64,000 bases of DNA from Pelecanus crispus (taxonomy: Eukaryota; Chordata; Aves; Pelecaniformes; Pelecanidae). Positions 48,901 through 60,321 of the stretch are shown piece by piece. Below the pieces are notes generated by a model. It did not search any database, was not told where the DNA came from, and saw nothing but the letters and a program-made list of their open reading frames with translations. The stretch is taken from contig NC_134649.1 in assembly GCF_030463565.1 (NCBI RefSeq), forward strand, positions 40,573,044 through 40,637,043, written 5' to 3'. The translations under genes were made by a program, and so were the position numbers. Numbering within the stretch: the stretch's first letter is position 1; every line of letters begins with the position of its first letter.

Positions 48901-51900
48901 CAGTCGCAGGGGATCACAGGGCCTTTTCCTTAGGAGATTGGGAAGGGGTGCTAAGAGATTTCCGTGGAGCAGCCCTGTTTACTTACTCAAAACGTATCCC
49001 CAACCATATTAAGAATTAGACACCTGGAGACAGGGGGTCTTGCCCCCCCATCTGAAACCATCTTCTAGCCTGCACTTACAGCCCCCATTTCTCATTCCTC
49101 CAAGGCTCGGCATTTTTATGGCTGCTCTCTTGGTCTTTGTCTTGGCGGTCTCCTTAATTTTCTGCTTATTCTGGAACCTTAAGGCCACTTCGGAATATGT
49201 GGCCCTGCTATGTGGGATGGAATTTCATGGGACAATGGACTGAATGAGATTGTTAAATTTGGAAGTTTTTTCTCAAAAGTAGAAATAAGCCATAGAGAGT
49301 AGTGGCCCAAGTAGGCCTTAACTTACAGCACCTCTTGAATGACACTTTAATATTTTCATCATATATTGGCCTTACACACTCTCTGGCAGGCTTTCTGCTT
49401 CTGATGTCTTTGGAAGTGGGTGTTTTAGTAGCTTTTATGCCTTTAGCAAGCTACTGCTTTTCTCACGGAACAAGAAAATTCTGGTAACTTCAATTTAAAG
49501 TCATAATAATTAATAATAATAATAATAGGTTTCTGGTTTTCTATTTGTTATTGTCTTTAGTTTCTTGAAGGATGCCTTCTTATTTTAAGTAGTTGTCTTT
49601 ATCGTGCCAGTCTTCTCACATCTGAGCTGATAGCTGGTACACATTTGTTCTGAGCTTCAACATGAGGTCTAAATAATCTCTATGCCTCAGGCAAGCATTT
49701 AACCCCTTTTGGCCATCCAGTTTAATTTCTTCTTAACGAGCTTCCTTATTACTACATCAATGTCTTTTTTGAAATTAAACACTAGTGGATTTTTTGGCTT
49801 CTGTTGCTCCTGCAGAGATGCTGACTCCAGTTCACTACTGTCACTCTTCAGGTAGCACTACCAGAGCAATACCGTGAACACGGATCTTGCGCTCAGCTCA
49901 GGGCCAAGGCAGGACGCGTCTTCCCCTGGGAGCTCCCTGGCCGAGGCAGGTGTTTATGGTGTCTGAAAACATACTTTCAGCATCACGCCCCGGTGACACT
50001 TACCCAGTCGATAGAAGGCTGATTGAAGCATCACTGCTTTTGCGGCTGCTGTTCTCACATCCTCTGCAATCTTTCTTCGCCTGCCCTTCTGGCTGGGCAG
50101 GCAGCAGCGCTGCTCTAACGCGGCACCTTCCTTAATTAGGTCTGGCATTTCAACCCACAAAACTTGTGTCATTTGTCGATACACCTAAATTGAGTCTAAG
50201 TTTTCTCCACCATATAGCTGTCATTCTATCCATGTCACCCCCTCCCACCTTCTTAAATAATTGGCGCCCTGATATTACAGTGTCCAACTAGATAATCTGC
50301 CTTCTCCTATGCCTCTAGGATCTCTATTATGTCAATATTTTTACATAAATACAGGTAAAACAGGGACTTTGGTTCCCTCACCCTATTTCTCAGGCTGCTA
50401 GCTGTTACAGAGAAGCATGTGTGTGTCTGACAGATAGATAGCGAATAAAACCCAGAGCAGTCGGGCTTCTGCAGAACCGCTGCCATGAGGGTATTGTGTC
50501 ACTGGAGCTCTGCATTTCTTAGGGACCTGGTAGCAGCTGCTCTCAGAAGTAACACCCTCACTCAAACTTGCAAAGAACTCACAGCATGATTCATACCCTG
50601 CCTAGATTATATGCTGATTTTATGTTTCCTTTTTAAAGCTCCCTGAAAGACAGTATTCTGGAGATTATACAGCATACCCTGCTGTGGCGAGAAAGGTTTC
50701 TAGCAATAGAACCGAGATGGAAAAAAGTAATCAACACCTTTCCCCCTATTTCAAATACACACATGCACATGCTCCTATGAGTAACTTTTTTTTTCCTTTA
50801 GAAGTTAATTTGCCTCCTGAGAACCTCCTCCCCCTTCTTAACCCCCCCCCAACCCCAGCTGCATTTTTCAGTAACATTTATGCCCTATTTGACCCTTTTG
50901 AACTCACTTGCAAAAAATGTGGAATGCTAAGGAGTGGGTGTTAAAATCTTGTCTGTATTTTCTTCCTGCATTAATAAATGACTTAAAAGGGAAGACTCTG
51001 TAGCTGACAGGATACTTTGGACGAGGAAGGAATTCAAATGATCTCTTTCCAAACAGGCAACTGGACTTCTTCCACTTATTTCCTTTCCTATTGCACAACT
51101 CCACAGGATAATTTATATGTATACAAAAAAATGATATATATTTTATATAGATTCTCTAAATTTCCCCTGCTCAGTCTCTGACCAGAATGAGTGTCACAGA
51201 TTTTCAAACTACTTCGAGGTAACTTCTTGAAAACAAAATTAAAAAAAATCTGCGGGTACCAAGAAGACAATAGAATTATGCAATGCGTATTTATAAAGTC
51301 AAAACCATGACAGATATAAACATGTTTTTCCCTGAATTGGCTCCCCTTCAATCCCTGCATCTGTGCAAAATTCAATTAATTCATACGTATATAACAAGTA
51401 TTTTTATAATGGGCAAGGAAACTACTATTATGTTTTCATTATCATCCATCATCGTGGTAACATCAGGCCAAAGAGACAGTATGACTAAAGCTGTGAATTT
51501 GAACAGTTAGTTATGTAAGTGGGTTATTTAACTAACAGAGGCTCACAGGACCAAATTCATCAATTAGTTTCTCCAGCATCAAACAAGGGAGAAATCTTGC
51601 TTTGTTTTTTAGCCATGTGATGCAAAAGGTGAAGCTCTGCTGTAAAAAAATGCAGCCTGCCTTACGTGTTTGCTCTCCAGATGTTTACATCTAAATAGTA
51701 TTTCCTGTTTCGCTATCTATTGTAGATGTGGGCAGTTCTAGCTGCTCTTTGACTTCTGGGAAGAGATTAAGCCATGCGTACAAATGCAGTATATGGAATA
51801 ATTTTAAAGTTACATAATGTGTGACAATATTGCAAATCATGATTCATTTTACCTACCCTCTGCACAAGGCGAGAGGGAACATTTAACTTATCTAGTTAGA

Positions 51901-52244
51901 CGTAGATAGGCCGCAGGACTTCCCCGAATAAACCAGAAAGCAGCTTTCAGCCGATGCTGGTTTTTAAATTCCCGGCAGTGGATCTTTCACGGTGCCTGGC
52001 AGGCTGGGAGCAACACGGGCACAAAGAGGATCACGGAGTAGGCTAATTAACCATCATAACCAGACCATAATTAACCATAGAGCGATTCTAGCTGTGTTTC
52101 ACCCCATCACTATCAAACACCCGAAGTGTTTAATTTTATAGACAATTTCCTCACGATTTTTCCTCCCCACCCCACGGCCCAAGCTCACCCGCTGGCTGTC
52201 GGCATGCCTAACATCTCCTTGATATTCCAGACGTTGACATTCAT
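30943..52244 (-). CDS. IHO1: Interactor of HORMAD1 protein 1 (CCDC36), complete
   Basis: IHO1 sits on unsynapsed meiotic chromosome axes, binds HORMAD1 and helps recruit REC114 and MEI4 so that SPO11 can make double-strand breaks. Seven minus-strand exons join with matching phases to 645 residues (human 594): 52244-52189, 44888-44729, 43339-43182, 41357-41309, 40646-40559, 33161-33058, 32265-30943. Exon 1 encodes MNVNVWNIKEMLGMPTASG, nearly the human N-terminus. Exon 2 has SDYSSLSDSQPLFGSQFCPE and exon 3 SEPSIFTKYQTKPQLF; both are strongly conserved. Exons 4-7 start encode a heptad-like coiled coil (SSIKDRLQG, EMLESRNKSILVHLETISKT, KSQMEQALLEMERRL, LNALAEL-type end). A long, poorly conserved basic region with NSSQTSPGP follows, ending in an acidic tail (FDSDYSD) comparable to human SSDDDGF, the region tied to HORMAD1 binding. 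Intron 1 is 7.3 kb and intron 5 is 7.4 kb. Confidence 0.93.
33162..40558 (-). other. IHO1 intron 5
   Basis: 7.4 kb of AT-rich intron. Apart from the CR1 fragment near 34.7-35.6 kb I recognise no gene or exon. Open frames up to about 140 codons lack family resemblance. Confidence 0.7.
34690..35640 (+). mobile_element. Old CR1-type LINE fragment
   Basis: Several stretches follow the CR1 ORF2/3' region in order: TGCCTGACTAATGTAAT and GACAAAGGCAACACAGTGG near 34955-35015; AACAAAGCTTTT (the KAF of the reverse transcriptase) near 35036; AGCAGGTGACACAAAG near 35230; and TTATGAAAGGAGATTGAAAG with GGCTTATTTAGC near 35463-35497, which still reads SYERRLKAFGLFS, close to the usual SYEERLRELGLFS. It is heavily diverged with many stops, long dead, and in the + orientation opposite to IHO1. 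Confidence 0.7.
43362..43380 (-). repeat. CR1-like 3' terminal octamer tail
   Basis: On the minus strand the sequence reads GATTCTATGATTCTATGAT, the short tandem tail typical of avian CR1 3' ends. No clear CR1 body is visible to its right, so it is a severed tail or chance. It lies about 20 bp upstream (in IHO1 sense) of the IHO1 exon 3 acceptor. Confidence 0.4.
44889..52188 (-). other. IHO1 intron 1
   Basis: 7.3 kb of AT-rich sequence. It holds a TAA/ATA microsatellite at about 49502-49527 and two minus-strand open frames of roughly 100 codons at 46851-47201 and 47270-47560 that I cannot assign. No exon with family similarity was found in it. Confidence 0.65.
49502..49527. repeat. TAA/ATA microsatellite
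   Basis: Simple repeat of about eight TAA/ATA units within IHO1 intron 1, with one interruption. Confidence 0.9.
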
Positions 52245-52850
52245 GTTTTTTTCACAGCTGGCACCCTCGCTGGGAGCTCCCGGCCCTCAGCATGGCCCCA
52301 GCGCTCACGGCCTCTCCTACCCGGCAGCGGCCATCCCGCCATGCTCCCCTGCAGGGAGGAGGAAAATGGAGAGAGAGGGATAAGCCCCGCTCAGGGGGGA
52401 GCAGCCCCCTGTGCCCCCTCGCTGTGGGGAGGGCCCGGGGGGGGGGCACAGCCCAGCAGGCCGAGGGCAGGCCCAGCTGACATGGCCGCCCCAGGCCTGG
52501 GCTGGTGGCTCCCCATGGGCCTGGGGCGCAGCCGCCCACTGGGCCTGCCTGCCCCATGGGAGCCTGTGGGTCCCGGCCCCACAGCCCGGGGCTGGGGGTC
52601 CCTGGGTCTCACCCCGAGGCTGCACCCCCAGGATCAGCCCCAGCTCCGGGCTCTCCCCAGGCCGCCCACAGCAGGCACCCGGCCGGGCCCTGCCTGCTCA
52701 CCCCTCCGCCCAGGAGCGGACCCCCGGGCCCACGGGGGCCATCATGGGGCAGGGGGAGGAAGAGGAGGCTCGGAGCCCGGCACGCCGAGGGCTGCTCCCA
52801 CGGGAGCACGGCGGCCACTGAAAGGGCTAAACCTCTGACACGGCGCCATT
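52245..52850 (-). promoter_or_regulatory. IHO1: GC-rich IHO1 promoter region
   Basis: A 600-bp GC-rich island stands out sharply from AT-rich flanks and begins at the IHO1 start codon (52242-52244). It is read as the IHO1 promoter and leader. Open frames on both strands here are composition artefacts. No TATA box is seen in it. Confidence 0.6.
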
Positions 52851-55800
52851 TACTTCATGTCCAGAGGCTGTGTGGTCTCTTGTGTAAATACCTCTCACAG
52901 AAATGAAGAGCAATTTAATTTCACCCATTAGAAGTATGACAAAAATAACCCATCATCTAAACACTCCCCAGAGAAAGATTCTCAAATATGGTTTTACTGG
53001 AATTTTTTCCTTGTGCTTCTGTGTCCTCCATCTTCAGGAATGGAAAATGGGCACGCTTACTTGCCTGTTCTTTTCTCCTTTAATTCAAAACAATTTCAAT
53101 ACTGGTTAAAATGTTTGGTTGCTGGTTCTGAAGTTACTCTGTAGGCACTAAACCGCTGTAGAAATCAGGCTGATAGAAATTCATGGATAGATTAGGGGAA
53201 CTACTCACATTCCCCTTCATGCTCTTTCGGCTTTAGTATTAAAGGCAGCCTGGAGATCAGAGGTGTCAAAATAATGGTTTTCTTGATTTATATATCTGGT
53301 TTCCTAATCAAATCCCACAGAAATAAAACTTTCACTTAAAAAAAAAAAATTTTTGGACTTTTACCCATAAAAAACTTCTTGGAGTGACTTTGCTGCATTG
53401 TTTTTGCTTGTCACTACAGCGCTAGGCCTGGTATAAATAGCTGGGATTTTTCACGGCAGCTTGTTAACTCTCAGTCGCACGAGGAGCCTCTAAAGGGTTG
53501 ATTTTCTAGGACTGGAGTGGGGAGTCACAGCCTGGATCGTGTTCTTGCTTCAGGGATGTGATAATGGCCAGGCTGTCCAAGGCAGCCGTGGGCTGGAAGG
53601 CAAACCCTCCAGAGAGCCATGCTGACAGGAACATTAACGTTTATTGCGCTTGTTGAGTAAATAAAAGCCTTGTTCTGCTCTTGAACTGCCTACAGCTCTG
53701 TTGTACTGCCCAGTGCATGGCGCTGCTGCCAAGAGCCTTGCTGTGCGTCCAGGTCTTATATGGCCCTGCATCATAAATGGTGATTTTCCATCATTTTATT
53801 GCTCATAATTGCAAAGTTGGCCCAGAACTCCCTTCAGAAGAGACTGTAGAGCTCTGTACCCATTTACAGCACTTCTACTACCCTTAGGAAAGGATTTGCC
53901 AGTGCTTTGTGCACTGGTGATAAGGCTTGGCATGTTATTTTAGGTTATTATACAGAGCTATTCCTATTTCTGGTGTGGCTGGAGCTTTCTGGTTTGAGCG
54001 TCTACCGAGTTTGTGGAATATGATAAATTAGATTTTTGTATTTCCATCTCTCCTGACAACAGAAAGAAATTTCTATAAAGAAACACATTTTTTTAATTAT
54101 AGGTCTGACAGCTACCTCCAGTTAGTCTTCCCCATCCATAACACGCTCCGGGGAGATTAGCCACGTTGCCAGGCGCTGGCTCGTAGCTCTCCTTATATCT
54201 GAAGTAACAGACTGCGCTTCTAGCATTAGGGAGTGTGGCCAGATACTTGAAGCCTTTCATTTAGTAAAAATTAGCAGAAGCTGCCAGGAGATAGACAGCA
54301 ATATATTTGGTATGTCCCTCAACTTTTTTTCCTTCGTAGTGCATTTCATTAGAAACTCACGGGAGCTCTTCAGTTAATAATGTGTCAGCCTCCAAGGGTG
54401 GTCAGGACCATCATCCCTTTGCCTGAAGATCTCTCCATCCACCCTGAGATGTCCTTGGCCATCATCCTGGCCACTCTCTTCCCCTCGTTTGGATGGGATC
54501 CTGGCCTGTGCCCAGAAGCGGAGATAGAAAAGAATGAGAAACCCACACTTTTAGGAGAGGTCATGGATTTCTGTTCGCCTTGGGTGGAGTAGCCAAGCCA
54601 AACGGCGCTGCAGTGGGTTGATGTATCAGGCAATTGCATGCATGAGGCAAGGTGCTGCCAAAAAAGGGGCAAACCCATTGTGGGACAGGGACCACTGGCC
54701 ACGTTGGGCTGGGCACCGGTGCTGCCGGAAACACCACTGCAGCAGGGACATGCAACAGTGAGAGGCTCCCGAGCCGCAGCTTCCCCCTCCAGCATCTCCC
54801 AGCTCTTGCCTTGAATTTGGTAAAAGCAGTGCCAGGCACCCCATCAGCAGCAGGGAAAGATGCGAAGTTGGCATGCAGGGATGTCAATTTGCTGGTGACT
54901 CAGCGTCTGATTTATCCCGTCCATGCGATGGTCCTGTGGGAAAAGCTTATTAATCAGGTCTGCGTTTCCAATGCAGCTCTGTGATTTAGGGTCCCCTGTG
55001 ACTAAAGTTTTGGTGAGAGTGAAGTTATTATGTATGTGCCTCAGTGGTTTCTGGAAAGGGCTGGCAGGCTGGGGGGAGGTACCCCAGCCCACGGCGGCAC
55101 CAAGGGGTCTGTCACCTCCCAGGACCGCGGGAAGGAAAAGCCCACCAGGGCTGAGCGCAGGTCAGGGAGCACTGTGAAAATGTGGAGCCGCTGCAATATT
55201 CATAGGAGAAAGCTGGAGCCACGCTGTGCTCAGAGGAGGGGGTCCCTCTGTCCAGCCCCCCCGGCACAGCACGAGCTGCTGACCTTCCCCAGCTGCTGGC
55301 GCATCCCCCCAGCTGCTGAGGTACAGCTCAAGCACTAATTCGGGGCTCCCTGTTGATTCTGGCTCTGGCGCAGCGGTGGTTTCTATGGCAACTCCAGAGG
55401 TGGATGCAGGGATGGCTTCAGCCGAGGTACCGCCAGCCCAGGTATCCCAGGATGTTCCTCCCAAAATGCAGGCAAACAGCCAGGCGGCATGTTGGGACAG
55501 ACCCCGCAGTCACCGCTCCGGGCAGGCAGTGGAGGGAATGGGGCCACAACACCGAAAACATCTTGTGGATGCTCTTTTCTGAGTCATTTCCAACTTTCCC
55601 CATGCCACAACACCCCCGGCAGACGGCGCAGCCTGCCCCAGCGGCGTACCGGGTGCTGCCAGGACTTGGCCTCCCATCTCTGGCCCTGCTACCCATCCGA
55701 GGATCGCACCGGCTGTCTTCTCTGAAAGGTCAGGCATCCGCGCTTGATATTTACCCAGACCTGTGAGATCTTTCTAATGTTGCTTCAGTGAAAGATCGAA

Positions 55801-56547
55801 TCCCTCGCCTGCGTCTGCGACTGCTGCTCTGTGCTTTGGGGCGCGTGACTCTACATGGAGCCAAGACCAACGAGGCTCAGGTGAGCCCATGGCACTGGGC
55901 AATTGCGGGGGGTCACTCCCCCACTGGTCTCACTGTGCATCCCTAAATCCACCCACAGACACCACCGGTACAGACCTCCTCTTCCTGTCCCAGCATCGAT
56001 AAGCGGGGGATGTGGTGTTCCTGCCCAGGAGAGCTGGACACAGCCGGATCTGTCTCTCCCAGGCTCCAGACCATGCTCTATCCTTTGAGACAGGGCTGTG
56101 GTGCTGGATGGGGCCCAGGAGCCCCGCCATCATTAGGCATCTTATTTCTCAGCATCCTGGCAGCCCTCACCGTTCCCTGCCTGCTCTCGCACCCTGGCTC
56201 TCTCCGACAAAGCCCCTCTCCTGCTGCTGCCTTCACCCCCCGCAGCCCCTTTGCCCACAGGAGAGGCCGAGCAGCAGCAAGGCTGTGCCGAGGCAGGGCA
56301 GCTGCTGCTCAGCTCTCCCTCTGCAAAAGGAGGGCCGGATCCCTACATTGCATTGCTCCACTCATCCTGGCAGTGTGGAAAGGAGCAAGAGCCATCCCTG
56401 CCCCATGGCACGGGGCCCCACTGGGGAAGGGCTGGCCAGGCTCTCCCTTGGGAGGAGTTTTTCCCAACAGGCTGCGGCACATCCCTGCCTGGGGCAGGAT
56501 AACCAGGGATGACACGACTCCAGCAGAGTAAAATTCCATGTGTTTCA
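52851..56547. other. Intergenic DNA between IHO1 and KLHDC8B
   Basis: AT-rich to about 55 kb, then GC-rich. No coding gene recognised. A TATAAATA box (53432-53439) and an AATAAA signal (53660-53665) lie 220 bp apart on the + strand. Open frames around 54.4-54.9 and 55.2-56.5 kb show no protein family signature. Confidence 0.55.
53432..53439 (+). promoter_or_regulatory. TATA box-like TATAAATA
   Basis: TATAAATAG in a GC-flanked context (GGTATAAATAGCTGGG) is a good core-promoter match, with AATAAA 220 bp downstream. No open reading frame of note lies between them. Whether anything is transcribed is unknown. Confidence 0.35.
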
Positions 56548-56553
56548 TTTATT
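56548..56553 (-). terminator. KLHDC8B: KLHDC8B poly(A) signal AATAAA
   Basis: Minus-strand AATAAA 424 nt past the KLHDC8B stop. Confidence 0.75.
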
Positions 56554-56976
56554 CAAGGTGCTACATCACCTCCTAGGCACTGAGCTACAGGGCACCTCTG
56601 TGCTACATGAGACATCGACTGGGTCTACGACGACACAGCACTCACTGCTACACACACGGCACGGACACGCCGCGGCACAGACGGGGCCGGACAGGGCAGT
56701 GCGGCCAGCGACAGTCCTGCTGCCACTGCTCCCTCCGTGCCGCCGGCCACGGTCCTCCCGCCAGGCAGGATTTTGCCCTGGGCTCCGCTGCCGCAGCAGT
56801 GCAAGAACCAAGAGGGGTTTCTGAAGCATGGCAAGAAACTGCGGCTGCTCTGGTGCCCAGTGTCATGGGACATCATGTCCCTGGAGCTGGGTCACCCACA
56901 CACACGGGCGCTTACACACCCTGTCCCCGACTTCAGGCACTTGGTGCTCAGCCGGGGCTGGTCCCCGGGGCCCCGC

Positions 56977-59900
56977 TCAGGGCACCTCGCGCAGGCACAG
57001 AGCCTCGACGGCGCCGCTGGGGCCCTGGGCCACCCCGCCGATGACGAAGAGCAGGCTGGGTGCCGGGCAGCTGGAGCAGGAGCAGCGGCCAGTGGGCATG
57101 GGGGGCAGCGGCTCCCACTTCTTCCGTGAGAGGCTGAACCCTTCCACCGAGTCCAGCGGGCAGGACTGGTTCCCTGTGGGAGACGGGACACCATCAGCCC
57201 CCCCCAGCCTTCCCCGCACCCCAGGCTCTGCCTTTGCCCCTTCACATGCCTTTAATGCCCCAGCCAGAGCCCCCAGCGGTGGCCGGTCCCCAAGCCCCGG
57301 GCTGCGGGGGCTCTGTGATCCCAGAGGCAATTAGCAGGGGCACAAGAGGATTAGCGGCATCCCCACGGGAGGGCTGCTGGCACCAATGCCGCACTGGGGG
57401 CTCTGTGATCCCAGAGGCAATTAGCAGGGGCACAAGAGGATTAGCGGCATCCCCACGGGAGGGCTGCTGGCACCAATGCCGCACTGGGGGCTCTGCCCCC
57501 GCACCAGCACCCTGCAGCCATCACCAGGGAATAAGGGAGGGCAGCTCCAGCCCCAGCAGGGCTCGGAAGCAATGCCGCACCACAGGGATCCGACCAGCAC
57601 CGCTCGCCTTCCCCAGCACCTCCTCCTGCCCTGCAGCATCGCCCTGGGTGAGCTCGGCAGGGTCTGGCAGCCTTCGCTGCAGGGCTGGGGGTGCTGCGGC
57701 CGGCGCCAGGCTCCCCAGGCAGCCGTCCCTGCTGCATCCCCGCTGCTGAGTGACAGCGTTAACCTTTTCCCAGCTCTCCTGGGAGAGGGATGCGGCGCTG
57801 CAGCCCTGCATGGTGGGGCTGAGCCAGCATGGGCTGTGTGAGCCCGGCATGCTGGACTCCGAGCTGGGAAAGCCTGGCCGGGGGGCAAAAGGGGCAAGCG
57901 TCTCAGCGGGGGCAGCCTGTGGGGCAGGGCAGTAGGGTCCCCCCAGCACTCAGGGGGCACAGGAGGGACACAGGGCAGAGCTAAGGCCACGCGGCTGCGG
58001 AGGGTGTTGCAGTACCACCATGGTTTTGCACAGCTGACCTCCCCGCCACCACACAGGTCACTGATGGGCCACAAAGGACGGGGACAGGAACACAGCCACA
58101 TGCCTCCCCCCGGCCTTACCGAGGCCGCCCATGGCCACCACTCTTCCTCCCAGGCAGCCGGCTACGAAGTCGGCTCTCTTCTCCCTCATGCGGACGGCGC
58201 GGCTTGGCTTGCTCCATGCACCTGGGGGCGAGAGGGTGTGAGCATCGCCTGCCGGGGCTCCTCTCCGTGGGGCCCACGTCTCTGCACACCAAGGCCAGGA
58301 GACACCCAGGCTAATGGCACCCCAGGAATGCAGGGCAGGACCCGCCATGGGTGCAAGGCGCTGGGCTGATGCTCAGAGCCCAGATGAACTGTGTCCCTTG
58401 GGCACGGACACCCCTCACCAAGACCCAGGGAGGCATCTTGGACTCGCAGGGGATGCTCCCAGCCCATCCAGGGACACGAAGCTCACCCTGCGTGGGATCA
58501 AACATCTCCACGGTGTTGACGAAGTGGGGACGAGAATAGAAGTTGTGGGGCCCTGGCTGCTGCAGCCCCCCCAGGCTGAAGACGACGCCGTCGGCCATGG
58601 CGCAGGCGGCGAAGGCGCGGCGGCTGGGCACGCTGGGGTAGCGCATCCAGCTCCTTGTCTCCAGGTCGAAGGCCTCAAAGGCGGTGACGGGCAGCTTGCC
58701 CTGCCGGCCCCCTGTGCGTAGAGGAGACGCTGCGGCTGCCGGCGCCCTGAGCCGGCACCATCGGTGGGCTCAGCAAGCAGGATGGGGCCTGCCAGCTGCA
58801 GCGGTGGGGTAGGAGGGCAACACGGAGCCACCCTGGGGTGCACCAGGTCACCCCCCTGTCCGGGGAGGCAGCGGAGGGAGAGGGCAGGGGCATGGGGCGG
58901 GATGCTCGGCTGGCCCCAGCAGCACCTACCCAGGACGAAGATCTTGTTGCCCTGCAGGAAGGCAGAGGCCCCGTAGCAGGGGGTGGGCATGGAGGGCAGG
59001 GGCTGCCAGTGGTCCTTTGCTGGCTCGTAAACGCGGACCAGCGCCTGGGGAGAAGTGTCTGCACCCATTCCCCCCAGTGCGTAGACAGCTCCATCTGCAA
59101 AAGAGGCGGTGAGGTGGGGACATTCATGGGCATCGCCGTGGGGCTGGGAGCCCCCCTGCACCCTCCAGGGCAGGCAGCACGGGTGCTCCTGAGCCCCACA
59201 GCCAGCTGCCACGCTGGGGTGGCCGGGGGACAGTGAATACGGCCAGGCCTGAGGCCGGCAGTGCCGCGACCCCGCTGGGACCCCCTTGCCCCCCCTCTCT
59301 GCCCCATCCATCAGGCGCAGAGCAGAGCACAAGGCCATCGGCTCTAATTATTCTCGGCAGTACCATCTCCCTGGAGACACCATGGCAACACAGCCATGCT
59401 GCCAAATCCTGCTCCTGCTCCCGCTCCCTGAGTGGCCAGCACCCCTGCCCGCTGCCCTGCCGGCCCCTCTGCCCTGCCCACCCCGCTGCAGCCGGGGCCA
59501 TGCCACGGCGTCCCCAGCCAGGGAACAGACATGGGCACCATGTATGGCACCAACCCCAGCCCCCAGCACACGGGCTGCCAGGCTGTGCCAAGGCTCGGAG
59601 GCTGCTCAGCAAAGTTTGGGCAGGAATCACAGTGTGCTTGGCGCACAGCATGCTGAGCCGGGCTGGAGCAGGGCGCTCAGCCGCCGCATCACGGCTCCCG
59701 GCCAGGGCAGCCGGGGAAGGCTCCTGTGCCCAGAGGGGCTCCGCATTGCCCAGCCCTGGGCTGTAATGGGGCTGCTGGGGCAGGAGCATGACCCTGCCGT
59801 TAAGCAGCAAGTCCAGCTGCTGGGGGAAATCTTTGTGCTGCATCCTAAGCAGCAGTGGGATTCAAATCCCACCTGAGCATCCCTGACCCTTGCATCCCCA

Positions 59901-60321
59901 CTTCTCTGGCTGCAGTACTTGCAGCCAAGCCCTCTCCCCAGCCCTCACCTCTCTGCACGGCTGAGATGCCCATGGAGGGCTGAGCCAGCGCCGCCTTCTT
60001 CTCCCACTTGCCCTCATCCACGTGGTAGACCTCAACAGAGGCGAGGGGGCTCTGCGCCGCGTCCACGCCGCCCACCACCAGAATCTGCTTGCCCAGGGCG
60101 AGGGCGGCGGCGCCAGCCCGCGGCGTGGGCAGCGGCGGGAGCACGGTCCAGCGCTGGGCCAGGAGGTCGAGGACCTCAGCGGCGCCCAGGGCTTGCCCGC
60201 TGCCCCCGCAGCCGCCCAGCACGAAGAGCTGCCCGTCGTGGTGTGCGGCGCTGCAGTACACGCGCCGCGTGGGCATGGCGGGGAAGGTGGCCCATGCGAA
60301 GGCGCCCGCGCCCGCCGCCAT
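56977..60321 (-). CDS. KLHDC8B: Kelch domain-containing protein 8B
   Basis: KLHDC8B is a kelch-repeat protein of the midbody needed for faithful cytokinesis; human disruption is linked to familial Hodgkin lymphoma. Five minus-strand exons join to 353 residues (human 354): 60321-59949, 59094-58930, 58711-58487, 58221-58120, 57173-56977. The start MAAGAGAFAWATFPAMPT has a good Kozak context (GCCGCCATGG). Kelch units with paired Gly and spaced Tyr/Trp run through the whole protein: LFVLGGCGGSGQALG, ILVVGGVDAAQSP, VYALGGMGADTSPQ, IFVLGGRQGKLPVTAFEAFD, VFSLGGLQQPGPHNFYSRPH, VVAMGGLGNQSCPLDSVE, LLFVIGGVAQGPSGAVEAL, consistent with a seven-bladed propeller. It is nearly colinear with the human protein. 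Intron 4 (in gene order) holds the 90-bp tandem duplication. Confidence 0.97.
57311..57490. repeat. Exact 90-bp tandem duplication
   Basis: Bases 57311-57400 and 57401-57490 appear identical, starting CTCTGTGATCCCAGAGGCAA, with the first five bases repeated again after copy two. It lies in the last intron of KLHDC8B. Perfect identity implies a recent event or an assembly duplication. Confidence 0.95.

Noticed and set aside
52250-52850. Possible coding gene in the GC island beside IHO1
   Set aside because: Overlapping Pro/Gly/Ala frames on both strands and no splice-linked continuation; better explained as promoter DNA.
54385-54984. Open frames on both strands around 54.4-55.0 kb
   Set aside because: No domain, no splice partners, no similarity recognised; likely chance.
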